From contig DASRSS010000343.1 of NCBI GenBank assembly GCA_035656335.1, positions 1 to 5,926 of the forward strand: 5,926 nt of DNA, given 5' to 3'. The position numbers and the translations under genes are program-made. This DNA is from DASRSS01 sp035656335. GTDB taxonomy: Bacteria; Actinomycetota; Actinomycetes; Mycobacteriales; Jatrophihabitantaceae. Below, in pieces: positions 4,828-5,926 of the stretch (position 1 is its first letter; each line of letters opens with the position of its first letter). Below the pieces are notes generated by a model. It made no database searches and was not told where the DNA came from. It was given only the letters and a program-made list of their open reading frames with translations.

Positions 4828-5926
4828 ATGGCTGAACCGAGCACGAACCTCCCGGACGCCGCCGACGCGCCGCACACCACCGCCGGCAAGCTGGCCGACC
4901 TGGACCGCCGGTACGACGAGGCCGTCCACGCCGGGTCGGCCCGTGCCGTGGAGAAGCAGCACGCCAAGGGCAAGAAGACGGCGCGCGAGCGGATCGAGGC
5001 GCTGCTGGACCCGGACTCGTTCATCGAGCTCGACGAGTTCGCGCGGCACCGCTCGACCAACTTCGGCATGGACAAGAACCGGCCGTTCGGCGACGGCGTG
5101 ATCACCGGCTACGGCACGGTGGACGGCCGCCCGGTGTGCGTGTTCAGCCAGGACGTCACCGTGTTCGGCGGCGCGCTCGGCGAGGTCTACGGCGAGAAGA
5201 TCGTCAAGGTGCTGGACTTCGCGATCAAGACCGGCTGCCCGGTCGTCGGCATCAACGAGGGCGGCGGCGCGCGCATCCAGGAAGGCGTCGTCTCGCTCGG
5301 GCTGTACGGCGACATCTTCCACCGCACGGTCAAGGCGTCCGGCGTCATCCCGCAGATCTCGCTGATCATGGGCGCGGCCGCCGGCGGGCACGTCTACTCC
5401 CCCGCTCTCACCGACTTCATCGTGATGGTCGACAAGACCTCGCAGATGTTCATCACCGGCCCGGACGTCGTCAAGACCGTGACCGGTGAGGACGTCACGC
5501 TCGAGGAACTCGGCGGCGCCCGCACGCACAACACGACCAGCGGCAACGCGCACTACCTCGGCACCGACGAGGACGACGCGATCAACTACGTGAAGGCGCT
5601 GCTGTCCTACCTGCCGTCCAACAACCTGGACCCGCTACCCGTGTACGACACCGCCGTCTCGGACGCCGTCGAGCCCGAGGACGCGTTCCTCGACACGTTC
5701 ATCCCCGACTCGGCGAACCAGCCGTACGACATGCACGAGATCATCGAGCACCTGCTGGACGACGGCGAGTTCCTCGAGGTGCACGCGCTGTTCGCGCAGA
5801 ACATCGTCTGCGGCTTCGGGCGCATCGAGGGGCACCCGGTCGGCGTCGTCGCGAACCAGCCGATGCACTTCGCCGGCTGCCTGGACATCGACGCGTCCGA
5901 GAAGGCCGCGCGGTTCGTGCGCACCT
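4828..5926 (+). CDS. accD5: Acyl-CoA (propionyl-CoA-type) carboxylase beta subunit, 3' end missing
   Basis: An open frame of 366 codons runs off the right edge. The family is about 520-550 residues, so about two thirds is present. It is the carboxyltransferase subunit, which moves CO2 from carboxybiotin on the alpha subunit to propionyl- or acetyl-CoA to give methylmalonyl- or malonyl-CoA for lipid synthesis. The N-terminal crotonase-like domain shows KKTARERIEALLDPDSFIE (from 49), the FSQDVTVFGGALGE segment (106-119), the glycine-rich NEGGGARIQEG (143-153), GAAAGGHVYSPALTDF (182-197) and MFITGPDVVKTVTGE (207-221). The start of the C-terminal domain follows, including NQPMHFAGCLDIDASEKAARFVR (343-365). 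The GAAAGGHVYSP form and the divergent birA favour the mycobacterial AccD5 group over GPCAGG-type PccB, so the symbol is a likely orthology. The specificity residue near position 420 (Asp/Ile in Streptomyces enzymes) lies outside the window, so acetyl versus propionyl preference cannot be judged. Confidence 0.92.
   Translation, partial: MAEPSTNLPDAADAPHTTAGKLADLDRRYDEAVHAGSARAVEKQHAKGKKTARERIEALLDPDSFIELDEFARHRSTNFGMDKNRPFGDGVITGYGTVDGRPVCVFSQDVTVFGGALGEVYGEKIVKVLDFAIKTGCPVVGINEGGGARIQEGVVSLGLYGDIFHRTVKASGVIPQISLIMGAAAGGHVYSPALTDFIVMVDKTSQMFITGPDVVKTVTGEDVTLEELGGARTHNTTSGNAHYLGTDEDDAINYVKALLSYLPSNNLDPLPVYDTAVSDAVEPEDAFLDTFIPDSANQPYDMHEIIEHLLDDGEFLEVHALFAQNIVCGFGRIEGHPVGVVANQPMHFAGCLDIDASEKAARFVRT

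Noticed and set aside
4813..5553. 246-codon minus-strand reading frame antisense to the carboxylase gene
   Set aside because: The plus-strand frame encodes a highly conserved carboxyltransferase; this is its Val/Arg/Asp-rich mirror.

Overview
The window reads as a piece of a high-GC (roughly 70% by eye) actinobacterial chromosome. Third codon positions are almost all G or C, long shadow reading frames occur in every phase, and the right half has the gene order I recall for the Mycobacterium tuberculosis locus Rv3278c (PH-domain membrane protein) - Rv3279c (birA) - Rv3280 (accD5). The genus cannot be named from this sequence alone.

Left part (1-3135, minus strand): a type IV pilus assembly operon, transcribed right to left as pilM - pilN - pilO - prepilin-like gene. 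PilM is a cytoplasmic actin-like ATPase-fold protein. PilN and PilO are single-pass proteins that form the inner-membrane alignment complex with it. The last gene, cut by the window edge, encodes a substrate with a classical class III (type IV prepilin) signal around G24|F25 with Glu at +5. No pilP follows pilO, as expected for a monoderm with no outer-membrane secretin to connect to. Spacing is tight: 33 nt pilM-pilN, overlapping stop/start pilN-pilO, 10 nt pilO-prepilin. The assembly ATPases, platform protein and prepilin peptidase are not in view.

Middle (3136-3259): a compact intergenic region before pilM with two inverted repeats. One is a long imperfect dyad just after the stop of the upstream PH-domain gene (terminator or operator). 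The other is a perfect 8-bp hairpin with a GNRA-type loop immediately before the pilM ribosome binding site.

Right part (3260-5926): a two-TM bacterial PH-domain protein and the biotin-protein ligase BirA (short type, no DNA-binding domain) on the minus strand. Divergent from them on the plus strand is the start of an acyl-CoA (propionyl-CoA-type) carboxylase beta subunit that runs off the right edge. birA and the carboxylase gene share a 91-bp divergent promoter region in which each start codon is preceded by a TAnnnT -10-like box at a leaderless-mRNA distance and by no Shine-Dalgarno sequence. BirA attaches biotin to the carboxylase alpha subunit and the beta subunit uses that carboxybiotin, so the divergent pair is functionally linked.

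I found no mobile element, CRISPR array, tRNA or rRNA. I see no clearly new system. The most notable points are the pilus operon's control region, a mini-ORF bridging pilM and pilN, and the leaderless divergent promoters.
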